Positions 7,450 to 16,900 of a stretch of 64,000 nt of DNA are shown one piece after another. The notes beneath the pieces are model-generated. The model was given only the letters and a program-made list of their open reading frames with translations, was not told the DNA's origin and ran no database searches. The translations under genes were made by a program, and so were the position numbers. Origin of the DNA: Proteobacteria bacterium ST_bin14. Its GTDB lineage: Bacteria > Pseudomonadota > Alphaproteobacteria > Sphingomonadales > Sphingomonadaceae. The stretch spans positions 115,483 to 179,482 of the forward strand of contig MSXR01000006.1 in NCBI GenBank assembly GCA_002083655.1. The letters run 5' to 3'. How positions within the stretch are numbered: position 1 is the first letter of the stretch; every line of letters begins with the position of its first letter.

Positions 7450-8682
7450 TTACCGCTTTTCGGTCATGGCGGCGGGCAGGCTGATGGTGGGAAGGCGATT
7501 GGCGGGCGCGCAATTCACGCTATCGTCCAACCGTGCACCGGCAAATTTATGGGCGGCATCGATATTGAGCAGCTTGGCCTCGCCATTCTGCACGCAAATA
7601 CCCGGTTTTGCGCGCTTTGGGTTGGTGAACCCGTCCCACAACACCGCTGGCAAGGCACCGCCACCCAACGCCTTTAGCGGCGCATAGCGCGCGCCAGGGT
7701 TGGTGCCGCCGCCGGAAATGCGGTTTGCGGTGACATAGACGTTTTCAGGATAGGGATCATAGGCAGCAGCAATGCCCCGCGTTGCCTCAAAACCCAGCGA
7801 GTAAAAGCTGGAGATGATGACGTTTGCGGTCTGATTGTCCTTCAGATCATTGTCGAAAATCTCGACATCATCGTTGGAGTTGACGATCACGCCCGAACCA
7901 GGCGGCACCGATGCGACCGCCGTGCCCTTGGTCGCGAAATTGGCGTGGTTATTGGCCATCACCTTGTTCTTGAACACCCGGGTCTTGCTGCCGGGCACGG
8001 GAAGATCGGGCATGTTGAATACCAAAATACCGCCGGCATTATCGGTAACGATATTGTCGTGGACGTCTGCGCCGGTTGAATTTTCGATCTCAATTCCGGC
8101 CACATTGCCTTCCGCCTTGTTGTTGCGGACGATGATATTGCTTGATTGGCCGACATAGATTCCAGCGTCGGATGCGCCCCGCACCACGCTCCCCTCGATC
8201 AGCACGTTGGTGACCTGGACCGGGTAAAGGCCATAAGCACCGTTCGATGTTTTGGGGCCGCCGGTCCATTCGGCGCGCACGCGGCGCATGACGGCGTTTT
8301 TGGTGCCGTTGATCTTCAGCGCGTCGCCCTTGCTATCTTCAATCGCAACGTCTTCCAGCGTGAAATCATCCCCGGTGACGAGCAGCCCTTCCGCGCCGGA
8401 GCTTTGCCGGGCGAACGACAGGATCGATTTGTCCATGCCCGCGCCGCGAATGGTGACGCCGGGCACCGCGACGCTGAGCGAACGGGTGAGCGCGAACTTG
8501 CCCGCCGGGATCAGCACGACCGTGCCGGGCTTGGCATCCAGCAACTGTTCCTGCAGCTTTGCCTCAAAACCCGGATCGATCACAAAGCCCTGCGCATCCG
8601 TTTGCGTTGCGGCAGAACAACCAGCAACCAAAAGAGCGGTGGCGAGCAAGGGGAGCGTAGCGGTGGTAACGGTAAAGCGCAT
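7450..8682 (-). CDS. parallel beta-helix lipoprotein
   Basis: A 410-residue protein with lipoprotein signal MRFTVTTATLPLLATALLVAGC (C22) from the ATG at 8682, preceded by AGGGAGA. The body has many short turns such as NTGADVHDN and IIVRNN, typical of right-handed parallel beta-helices (pectate lyase/NosD-like). Such proteins often bind or modify polysaccharides, but no catalytic set was recognised. It is the first gene of a pair with the diheme cytochrome; the same pairing is known in other bacteria and points to a shared role not yet defined. Confidence 0.8.
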   Translation of the reverse strand: MRFTVTTATLPLLATALLVAGCSAATQTDAQGFVIDPGFEAKLQEQLLDAKPGTVVLIPAGKFALTRSLSVAVPGVTIRGAGMDKSILSFARQSSGAEGLLVTGDDFTLEDVAIEDSKGDALKINGTKNAVMRRVRAEWTGGPKTSNGAYGLYPVQVTNVLIEGSVVRGASDAGIYVGQSSNIIVRNNKAEGNVAGIEIENSTGADVHDNIVTDNAGGILVFNMPDLPVPGSKTRVFKNKVMANNHANFATKGTAVASVPPGSGVIVNSNDDVEIFDNDLKDNQTANVIISSFYSLGFEATRGIAAAYDPYPENVYVTANRISGGGTNPGARYAPLKALGGGALPAVLWDGFTNPKRAKPGICVQNGEAKLLNIDAAHKFAGARLDDSVNCAPANRLPTISLPAAMTEKR

Positions 8683-8785
8683 GGCGCATCTTCTCCCTGA
8701 CGCCGGTGTCACCGGCTTGATGCGAGCATCCTAGGGGGAGCGATGGGCCGCTGGCAACGCCTTGGCTGCCGAATACGCTAAAAAG

Positions 8786-8860
8786 TGGCTCCCTGAGTTG
8801 GATTCGAACCAACGACCAAGTGATTAACAGTCACCTACTCTACCGCTGAGCTATCAGGGA
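8786..8860 (-). tRNA. tRNA-Asn (GTT)
   Basis: A 75-base cloverleaf reading TCCCTGATAGCTCAG at the 5' end. The acceptor stem TCCCTGA pairs with TCAGGGA, the anticodon loop reads CTGTTAA (anticodon GTT), and the T arm contains GGTTCGAATCC. The discriminator base is G and the CCA end is encoded. A run of five T follows two bases after CCA and may end transcription. Confidence 0.97.
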
Positions 8861-8905
8861 ATAACCAGAGCGAGCCTCTATTACCCGTCGGCAGCGGATG
8901 CAACC

Positions 8906-8935
8906 CCCTGTTTCGCGTTTCCCTGTTTCGCGTTT
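8906..8935. repeat. perfect 15-bp tandem duplication
   Basis: CCCTGTTTCGCGTTT occurs twice head to tail (8906-8920, 8921-8935) in the 102-base gap between nadK and tRNA-Asn. It is probably a replication-slippage duplication and could vary in copy number between strains. Confidence 0.8.
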
Positions 8936-8962
8936 CAGGCGTTTGCGCGCCCAACCCCGCGA

Positions 8963-9742
8963 TCAGGAGATGAACTGCTCCATCGTGATCCGGTCGTCCA
9001 GGGCGTGTTCGGGATCGAACAACAGGGTGAGCTCGCGGCTGCGATCCATGGCGATATCGACGCGGGCGACATCGCGGACTTCGCGCTGGTCGGCAACGGC
9101 ACTGACCGGGCGTTTGGCGGGTTCCAGCACGCGCAGGGAAATCCGCGCCTTGTCGGGCAAAATGGCGCCGCGCCACCGTCGTGGGCGAAATGCGCTGAGC
9201 GGTGTCAGCGCGGTCAGCCCGCAGTCCAGCGGCAAGATTGGCCCTTGCGCTGAAAAATTATACGCGGTCGACCCCGCCGGGGTGGCCGCCAAAATGCCAT
9301 CACACACCAGTTCGGGGATGACGACGCGGTCGTTGACGGTCACTTCGATCTTGGCGGTTTCCCGCGTTTCACGCAGCAGCGATACTTCGTTGATGGCGGG
9401 CACCGAATGGCGTTCACCCGAAATCGTCTCCGCAATCATCCGCAGCGGGGTGACCTTGAACGCTTTGGCTCGCTCCAGCCTGCCGTCCAGCCCTTCGAGC
9501 CGCCATTCGTTCATCAAGAAGCCCACCGTGCCCAGGTTCATGCCGAATACCGGCAGCGGATCACGCGCGCTTTCAAGCTGGCTGTGCAGCGCCTGCAACA
9601 TGAAACCGTCGCCGCCCAGCGCGACGATCATGTCGGCCTGGTTGATCGGCACCCATTCATAGTTGTGCCGCAGATCGTGCGCGGCGGATTGTGCCGCTGA
9701 CGTAGGCGAAACGACCAGCGCGCGCCGTTGATACTGGGTCAT
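8963..9742 (-). CDS. nadK: NAD kinase
   Basis: A 259-residue cytosolic enzyme that makes NADP from NAD and ATP. The GGDG phosphate-binding motif lies at 43-46 (VALGGDGFML), followed by the NE motif (AINEVSLLR) and the glycine-rich AATPAGSTAYNFSAQGP segment. Its ATG overlaps the moaA stop as ATGA, so it is translated after moaA. The length is on the short side but normal for alphaproteobacterial NAD kinases. Confidence 0.95.
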   Translation of the reverse strand: MTQYQRRALVVSPTSAAQSAAHDLRHNYEWVPINQADMIVALGGDGFMLQALHSQLESARDPLPVFGMNLGTVGFLMNEWRLEGLDGRLERAKAFKVTPLRMIAETISGERHSVPAINEVSLLRETRETAKIEVTVNDRVVIPELVCDGILAATPAGSTAYNFSAQGPILPLDCGLTALTPLSAFRPRRWRGAILPDKARISLRVLEPAKRPVSAVADQREVRDVARVDIAMDRSRELTLLFDPEHALDDRITMEQFIS

Positions 9743-10737
9743 CCGCCGGTAACACTCATATGACGGGTGACGGCAGGGGCCCCGCCCTGCGTAATCTGGA
9801 AATCATGCCGCGCCGGTTTCAGCCGCATCGCGGTATCGAGTGCGGCATCCAGCCCGGCGACACCCTCTTGACGAAGCACTGACTTCAGATCGACCTGATC
9901 ATCCTGCCCCAGGCACATATATAGCTTGCCCTCCGTCGTCAGCCGAACGCGGTTGCAGCCGTCGCAGAAATTGGCGGTGAGCGGCGAAATGAGGCCCAGC
10001 CGCGTGCCATATTCCCCCACGCGCCAATAGCGTGCCGGCCCCCCGCTGCGATGATCATCGCGCGCCAAATCGAATCGCTGCGAAAGATCATCGAAAACGG
10101 CGGTCAGCGGCAGAAAACGATCAGCCCGATCTTCATCAATTGCGCCCATCGGCATGGTTTCGATTAGCGACAAATCGAAACCGTTGTTGCCGCACCAATC
10201 GAGCATTGGTGCGATGGCGGTTTCGTTGAGGCCCTTTAGCGCGACCATGTTGATCTTGATCGCCAGGCCGGCGCGCTGAGCGGCAAAAATGCCGTCGATC
10301 ACCTGCGCCACGTCGCCGTGCCGGGTGATGTGGCGGAAAACGTCAGGGTCAAGACTGTCGAGGCTGACATTGATCCGGCGAATGCCCGCCGCGACCAGCG
10401 CGTCGGCATGATGGGCAAGCCGGGTGCCGTTCGTCGTCATCGTCAATTCGTCGAGGCCCGCGCCAACATGCGACCCCAGCCGCCGCACCAGCTCAACCAC
10501 ATCACGTCGCACCAAAGGTTCGCCGCCGCTGAGTCGGATTTTGGTAATACCGCGTGCGATAAAGCGTTCAGCAATGATCGCGATTTCTTCAAGGCTGAGC
10601 ACTGCAGCTTTGGGAAGGAAGGTCATTTCCTCGGCCATGCAATAGCGACAGCGCAAATCACACCGATCCGTAACCGATATCCGCAGATAACTGATCGTCC
10701 GGCCAAAGCTGTCAACAAGGGAGGGTGCGCAAGACAT
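9739..10737 (-). CDS. moaA: GTP 3',8-cyclase, molybdenum cofactor biosynthesis
   Basis: A 332-residue radical-SAM enzyme that turns GTP into 3',8-cyclo-7,8-dihydro-GTP with MoaC downstream in the pathway. The N-terminal cluster motif is C26, C30, C33 (DRCDLRCRYC). The second cluster lies in NFCDGCNRVRLTTEGKLYMC, and the protein ends with the conserved Gly-Gly. The frame stays open far upstream, antisense to the EAL gene, but the true start is the ATG at 10737. No other moa gene is in the window, apart from a ModE-like regulator about 23 kb away. Confidence 0.95.
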   Translation of the reverse strand: MSCAPSLVDSFGRTISYLRISVTDRCDLRCRYCMAEEMTFLPKAAVLSLEEIAIIAERFIARGITKIRLSGGEPLVRRDVVELVRRLGSHVGAGLDELTMTTNGTRLAHHADALVAAGIRRINVSLDSLDPDVFRHITRHGDVAQVIDGIFAAQRAGLAIKINMVALKGLNETAIAPMLDWCGNNGFDLSLIETMPMGAIDEDRADRFLPLTAVFDDLSQRFDLARDDHRSGGPARYWRVGEYGTRLGLISPLTANFCDGCNRVRLTTEGKLYMCLGQDDQVDLKSVLRQEGVAGLDAALDTAMRLKPARHDFQITQGGAPAVTRHMSVTGG

Positions 10738-10854
10738 GAACCACGAGCTAAGCCTTCCCAGCCATGCAAACAACCCCGAACCAGCAAGCCCCCCTGAACC
10801 ATCAAGCCCCTTTGCGCATTGGCGAAGCTTGCAGCGGGCGTTAGGCTTGCCGGC

Positions 10855-12906
10855 ATGAGTGATCTGGCGTCTGCCCCCGATATTGATGCCGTCCCGCGTG
10901 GCAGCGCGGCGGCGGCGTTGTTCATCCTGTCCTTCCGGCAGCGCGACGAACTGGCGGCGCTGGCCTCTCGCGGCGGGTGGCAGGTGATTGCGGCGCGCCG
11001 GGCGGAAGGGGCAGAGCAGCGCTATCTCACTAGCGGCGCTCAAATCGCCGTGATCGACGCGCGCGGGGCAATGGGTGACGGTCTGGCAGCAGTCGCGGCG
11101 CTGGGCGATGTTATTGCGGCGAATGGCGGCGCGTTGCTTGTCCTCGTGTCGCGCGGCGACGTGCCGGAAGTGGGGACATTTTTCGACGCAGGCGCCACAC
11201 ATTTCCTGTCGAGCCCGCATAGCGAGCATGAATTCATCCAGGCGCTGCGCTTTGCCGCGCGCCATGCCGAGCGGATGGCAGGCGACTGGCGCACTGCACA
11301 ACGGTCGACCGATCCGCTGGGCTGGCACTATGACGGCGCATTGCGCGCTTTTCAGATCACGCCAGGCTTTGCCGAGCTGCTTGATATGGGTGAGGATGCC
11401 ACGCCTCGCCAATTGCTCCGCCGGCTCGCCGATGATGACCGGCCCATTGCTCTGCGTGCGCTGCGGCGGTTGCTTGATACCGGGGCTGCGACCGCATTCG
11501 CGCATGATTTGGCCGGGGTGGGCCGCGTGGTGCACCATCTTAGCCATGATCGCGCATCCGGTTCGGTCGATGCCGTGATTGAGCGGCTTTCGGTGATCCC
11601 TGAACCAGCGGCAGTGCTCCGCGAAGCACTGTCGGGCGTGCGCGACGCGGCGGGCGCGCGGCGCTGGCTTGATCGGCGGCTGGCAGCACCGGGCGAGATG
11701 GCTGGCGACAGGCCCGTTCAGGCGATGCTGATTGCGCTCAACAGGTTCGATATCGTCAACACGGCCTATGGCCGCGCGGCAGGCGACGCGCTGCTGCGGA
11801 CTGCGCAAAAGCGGATTGAGGATGTTACCGGCGAATTGCTGGGGCGCGGGGCGATTGTCGCGCGGCTGGGCGGATCGGAATTTCTGGTCGCCACGACGGA
11901 TAATGCGGCGCGCGTCGAACTTGCCGCTGGCCGCATTGCCGAGGCGTTGTCGCGGCCATTTGTCGCGGGTGGGGCTGTGGCGGTGCTGGGGTGCCGCGTC
12001 GGCATAGCACCTGCAGAACCGAGCGATACAACCGCAATGCTGCTGCGCCGCGCCAGTGAGGCATTGGCCGAGGCAAAGGCATCCGACAGCGTTACCGTGC
12101 AGGTCGCGCGCCGGGTGGGAGACGAGGGCGCGCCAATCGACACGCTGGCAGTGGATTTGCGCCGGGCGATTGAACTCGGCGAAATTGACATATTGTTCCA
12201 GCCGCAGGTCGCGATTGCGACTGGCCAGATTACCGGGGTGGAGGCGCTGGCGCGGTGGGATCACCCCGTCATGGGGCCGCTGGGTGCAGAGACATTATTT
12301 GCAGCCGCCGACCGTGCCGATCTGGTGATTGGCCTGTCCGATCATATCCAGCGAATTGTGCTCGCCCGCGCCGCCGCCTGGCCCGCCAGCCTGGGCAAGC
12401 TGCGGCTGTCGCTGAACCTGACGGCGGCCGACATCGCACGACCGGGTTTTGCGGATATCTTCCTCGACCGGGTCGACAGCAGCGGCTTTCCCCGTGCCCG
12501 GTTGACGGTGGAGATTACCGAAAGCGGGCTGATCGAGGATCTGGGAATCGCCGCGATGCTGCTGGCTGCACTGCGCAGTGCCGGGTGCCGCGTGGCGATC
12601 GATGATTTCGGGACGGGCTATTCCAGCCTTGCCTATTTGAAGGCGCTGCCGCTCGATTATCTGAAGATCGACAAAAAGCTGGCGCAGGATATTGCGGGGT
12701 CAACCCGCGACCGCATCGTGGTGCGCGGCGTGATTGATATGGCGCGCTCGCTGGGGCTCTCCGTTATCGCCGAAGGGGTGGAGACCGAAGAGCAGCTTGA
12801 TCTGCTCGCCAAGGAAGGTTGCCAATATTATCAGGGCTTTTTGTGCGCCGAGCCGATTGATGCCGATGCACTGACGGTTTTGATCAACGAAAGAGGCAAG
12901 TCATGA
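10855..12906 (+). CDS. GGDEF/EAL protein, likely c-di-GMP phosphodiesterase
   Basis: A 683-residue protein. Residues 1-270 hold an N-terminal region with a receiver-like stretch but no clear phosphorylation site call. A GGDEF domain follows whose signature reads GGSEF (339-343), so cyclase activity is probably lost. An intact EAL domain comes next: EAL at 463-465, DDFGTGYSS from 583, then KIDKKL and EGVET. It most likely degrades c-di-GMP, with the GGDEF part as a GTP sensor. The ATG at 10855 is preferred to a TTG at 10819. Its stop overlaps the next gene by 4 bases. Confidence 0.9.
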   Translation: MSDLASAPDIDAVPRGSAAAALFILSFRQRDELAALASRGGWQVIAARRAEGAEQRYLTSGAQIAVIDARGAMGDGLAAVAALGDVIAANGGALLVLVSRGDVPEVGTFFDAGATHFLSSPHSEHEFIQALRFAARHAERMAGDWRTAQRSTDPLGWHYDGALRAFQITPGFAELLDMGEDATPRQLLRRLADDDRPIALRALRRLLDTGAATAFAHDLAGVGRVVHHLSHDRASGSVDAVIERLSVIPEPAAVLREALSGVRDAAGARRWLDRRLAAPGEMAGDRPVQAMLIALNRFDIVNTAYGRAAGDALLRTAQKRIEDVTGELLGRGAIVARLGGSEFLVATTDNAARVELAAGRIAEALSRPFVAGGAVAVLGCRVGIAPAEPSDTTAMLLRRASEALAEAKASDSVTVQVARRVGDEGAPIDTLAVDLRRAIELGEIDILFQPQVAIATGQITGVEALARWDHPVMGPLGAETLFAAADRADLVIGLSDHIQRIVLARAAAWPASLGKLRLSLNLTAADIARPGFADIFLDRVDSSGFPRARLTVEITESGLIEDLGIAAMLLAALRSAGCRVAIDDFGTGYSSLAYLKALPLDYLKIDKKLAQDIAGSTRDRIVVRGVIDMARSLGLSVIAEGVETEEQLDLLAKEGCQYYQGFLCAEPIDADALTVLINERGKS

Positions 12907-13349
12907 TGAACCGCCATTTCAGCTATGTCGCCATGCCGGCGATCATCATGCTTGCCACCCCGGCTATTGCGCATCCCCCCGAAAAACATGCGGTTGAAAA
13001 GGTGATGGCGGATAGTGCTGCTGGCTGGAACGCGGGCGACCTTGCCCGGTTCATGGCGGTATATTCAGACGCGCCCGAAACCAGTTTCGTCACCAAGGAA
13101 GGCGTTCTGCGGGGCAAAGCGGTGATGAGCGAGCGGTACCGGGTGAGATATGATTTTGCCAACGCCGCCAAGCGGGGCGTGCTGACGTTTCAGACGCTCG
13201 ACTTCCGGTTGCTTGATTCAAACCACGCACTGTACATCGCGCGTTACACATTGACCTACGCGGATGGAAAAACGCAGAGCGGGCCGACCAGTCTGGTGTT
13301 TGCGAAGGAAGCGGGCGGGTGGAAGATCATCGCCGACCATAGCGGCTGA
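12903..13349 (+). CDS. secreted NTF2/SnoaL-like (DUF4440-type) protein
   Basis: A 148-residue protein with a cleavable signal peptide (MMNRHFSYVAMPAIIMLATPAIAHP). A single NTF2-fold domain follows: AGWNAGDLARFMAVYSD near its start and GGWKIIADHSG at the end are hallmarks of DUF4440/SnoaL-like proteins. These bind small ligands or act as mild isomerases or dimerisation modules; no specific activity can be assigned. It is translationally coupled (ATGA) to the upstream EAL phosphodiesterase. Confidence 0.8.
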   Translation: MMNRHFSYVAMPAIIMLATPAIAHPPEKHAVEKVMADSAAGWNAGDLARFMAVYSDAPETSFVTKEGVLRGKAVMSERYRVRYDFANAAKRGVLTFQTLDFRLLDSNHALYIARYTLTYADGKTQSGPTSLVFAKEAGGWKIIADHSG

Positions 13350-13358
13350 TTAACAACG

Positions 13359-13886
13359 CTATGCCCCGGCGATCGATTGCAGCCGACGCTTTGCCACCAT
13401 GTCGGTAACATCAAACATATCAAGCACCGCCCCCAGTGCGCGACATAGTGCCTCCATCAACGTCACGCTTTCCGGATCAATCTGGCCGGGTTCTCGCCAA
13501 TAAGCACAGATGGCGTGGGAGGGGTGCGGCGTGCCCAGCGGCACCGCGACCAGCCTGCGGATGAACGTGGCCAGGTAAACGTTCAGCGGGATATTTTCGA
13601 CCTGCGTAATATCGGGGATCAAAATGGTCTTTTCTTCGGTCATCGCGCGACCGGCCAGGCATTTGTCGATGGGGAACTTCATTCCCGCCCATAGCCGTTC
13701 GATTGTATCTTCGACCAGATAATCAGTATGATCGCCGATCCGCTTGACGATGGTGATGCCATCGGCGCGGGCGATCTGGCGGGCAACCGGATGAACAATC
13801 TCAATCGCTGCGGCCGCAGTGGAACAGTCACGCAATTTCGTGATCGTGTTCTCCAGCACTTCCCAGCGATTATCTTCGACAGACAT
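13359..13886 (-). CDS. GAF domain protein
   Basis: A 175-residue protein from the ATG at 13886, preceded by a G-rich stretch. The reading ARADGITIVKRIGD, then PIDKCLAGRAMTEEKTILIPDI and RRLVAVPLG, is a stand-alone GAF sensor fold; a ligand cannot be named. It lies downstream of mfd on the same strand with a 72-base gap. A start at 13937 is possible but adds an atypical Cys/Gly-containing leader. There is no attached kinase or GGDEF output domain, so it may act through a partner. Confidence 0.75.
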   Translation of the reverse strand: MSVEDNRWEVLENTITKLRDCSTAAAAIEIVHPVARQIARADGITIVKRIGDHTDYLVEDTIERLWAGMKFPIDKCLAGRAMTEEKTILIPDITQVENIPLNVYLATFIRRLVAVPLGTPHPSHAICAYWREPGQIDPESVTLMEALCRALGAVLDMFDVTDMVAKRRLQSIAGA

Positions 13887-13958
13887 TGTCAACGGTTCGC
13901 CCCCCAAGCATCCAACTATATGGAGTTTGCGTAACACGAATTTACCGAGCTGAAAATG

Positions 13959-16900
13959 TTACACCGCTGCTTTGGCCAGCCCGCGTGCCAATTGCAGCGC
14001 CCCGTTCAACCGGGCCTTGGGATCACCCCAGGCGCGGTTGAGCACCAATTTACTGTCTGGCCGCAATTTCGCAATTGCGCCCACTCGTTCGACATAGGCG
14101 AGCAACCCGGCGATATTTGGCGGGCGATCATCATGGAAGGACACCAGCGCACCACGCGGGCCGACATCAATCTTGGAAACGCCCGCAACCTTGGCGTGAA
14201 GCTTGATCTCGATCAGCCGGATCAGGTTTTCGGTCGCGTCGGGCAGCTTGCCGAAGCGGTCGATCATTTCGGCAGCAAATGCCTCGATGCCTTGTGGCTC
14301 ATCGATATCGTTCAGGCGGCGGTACAGGCCCATCCGCAGATCGAGATCGGGCACATATTCGTCCGGGATCAGGATCGGCGCGTCGATGGTGATTTGCGGG
14401 CTGAAATCGCGCGGACGCTTGGCCATGCCGCCCGCCTTTGCGTCCATGATCGCTTCTTCCAGCATCGACTGGTAAAGTTCATATCCCACTTCGCGGATAT
14501 GCCCCGATTGCTCGTCACCGAGCAGATTACCGGCGCCGCGAATATCCAGATCATGGCTGGCAAGCTGGAACCCAGCACCCAGATTTTCCAGATCGGATAG
14601 CACTTTCAGCCGCTTTTCCGCCGTTTCGGTAATGATCCGGTCCTTGGGGGTGGTGAGATAGGCATAGGCGCGCGTCTTGGCCCGGCCAACCCGCCCGCGA
14701 AGCTGATACAGTTGCGCCAGGCCAAAGCGATCAGCGCGGTGGATGATCATCGTATTCGCGCTGGGAATGTCGAGGCCGGATTCGACGATGGTGGTCGACA
14801 CCAGCACCTCAAACTTCTTGTCGTAAAACGCGCTCATCCTCTCCTCGACCTGCGTGGGGGACATTTGGCCGTGCGCGACGACATAGCGGATTTCGGGCAC
14901 TTCCTTTGTCAGGAACTCCTCGATATCGGGCAGATCGGCGATGCGGGGCGTGACGAAAAAACTCTGTCCGCCGCGGTAATGTTCGCGCAGTAACGCTTCG
15001 CGTAGCACCACCGGATCCCAGGGCATCACATAGGTGCGCACCGCCAGCCGATCGACCGGTGGCGTCTGGATCACCGATAGCTCGCGCAGGCCCGACATCG
15101 CCATTTGCAGCGTGCGCGGGATGGGGGTGGCGGTCAGCGTCAGCACATGAACGTCGGTTTTCAGCGCCTTTAGCCGCTCCTTATGCGTCACGCCAAAACG
15201 CTGTTCCTCATCAACCACCACCAGCCCGAGCCGCTTGAAGCCGATGCTTTTCGCCAGAATGGCGTGCGTGCCGATCACGATGTCGATCGTGCCGTCCTCC
15301 ATCCCCTGACGGGTGGCGCTTGCCTCGGCAGGGGTGACAAGCCGGGAAAGGCGACCGATGCGCAAGGGAAACCCCTCAAACCGCGCCACGAAATTGTTGA
15401 AATGCTGGCGCGCGAGCAATGTCGTCGGGCACACGATCGCCACCTGCAACCCGGCCATCGCCGCGACGAAAGCCCCACGCAGCGCGATCTCTGTCTTGCC
15501 AAAGCCGACATCGCCCACGATCAGCCGGTCCATCGGCTTGCCCGCCGCCAGATCCTCCAGCACCTCGCCAATCGCGCGATCCTGATCGTCGGTTTCAGCA
15601 TAGGGGAAGCGATCAACAAAGGTCGGGTAGGCGCTTGCATCGGATTCAGCGATATCGGCGGGGCGCAGCGCGCGTTCGGCGGCAATCGCGATCAGCTCAC
15701 CTGCGATCTCGCGGATGCGCTCCTTCATCCGGCTCTTGCGGCGCTGCCACGCTTCGCCACCCAGGCGGTCAAGCGTCGCTGCATCGTCGCTGCCATAACG
15801 GCTGAGCACGTCGATATTCTCGACAGGCACATACAGCTTGTCGCCGCCCGCATATTCCAGCGCGACGCAATCATGCGGGGACGCGCCGACCGGGATAGAC
15901 GTTAGCCCGGTGTAGCGGCCGATGCCGTGATCGACATGGACTACCAGATCGCCCGGCGACAGCGTGGCGAGTTCTGCCAGAAACGCATCGGCTGATTTGC
16001 GCCGCTTCGCCCGGCGCACCAGCCGGTCGCCGAGCATGTCCTGCTCGGTGAGGATGGACACATCAGGTGCTGCAAAACCGTGGTCGAGCGGCAGCACGAT
16101 CAGCGCGACGCCGCGATCAGCGATGCCCAGCGCTTCTTGCCAGCTTTCGGCAGGTTTCGCGCCGTGGAGGCCGTGATCGGCGAGCAACCCGCTCAGCCGC
16201 TCGCGCGCGCCAACCGAATAGCTGGCGAGCACGGGCTTGCGGCCGGCTTTGCGCAGCTTGGCGATGTGCGCGACCACTGCTTCATAAACGTTCGCGCCTG
16301 CTGATCGTTCAGCGCCAAAATCTTTCGCGCCGTCTACGCCGAAATCGATCACGGTCGCGCTGTCAGGCTCGTGAAATTGCGTGATCAGATGCGCGCGGCA
16401 ATCGGCCAGCCGTGTCGCCCATTCATCCACCGCCAAGTAAAGCATTTCGGGGGGTAGCGGACGGTAACTGCCCGGATCGCTCGATTGCGCGCGAACCCGG
16501 TTGGCGTGGTAATCGGCCACCGCCTCAAACCGCGATTCAGCGGCTGCGGTAACGCCAGAATCTCGAACGATGATCGCGCCATCTCCGAGATGATCGAACA
16601 ACGTGGTCAGCTTATCTTCGAACAGCGGCAGCCAATGCTCCATGCCGGACAGGCGGCGGCTTTCGGATATCGCCTGGTACAGGGGATCGCCCGTTGCGTT
16701 CGCGCCAAACCGCTCACGATACCGGCTGCGGAACCGCTTGACGCTGTCCTCGTCGAGCAACGCTTCGGATGCTGGGAGCAGGGTGAAGCCATCAATCCGC
16801 CCGGTCGTGCGCTGATCAGCGGGGTCGAACGTGCGAACGCTTTCAATCTCATCACCGAAAAAGTCGAGCCGCAGCCCGTGCTCCTCGCCGCTGGGAAACA

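Noticed and set aside
10738..12264. Upstream open extension of moaA, antisense to the EAL gene
   Set aside because: The added 509 residues are Arg/Pro/His-rich without family features, and the radical-SAM protein starts normally at 10737.
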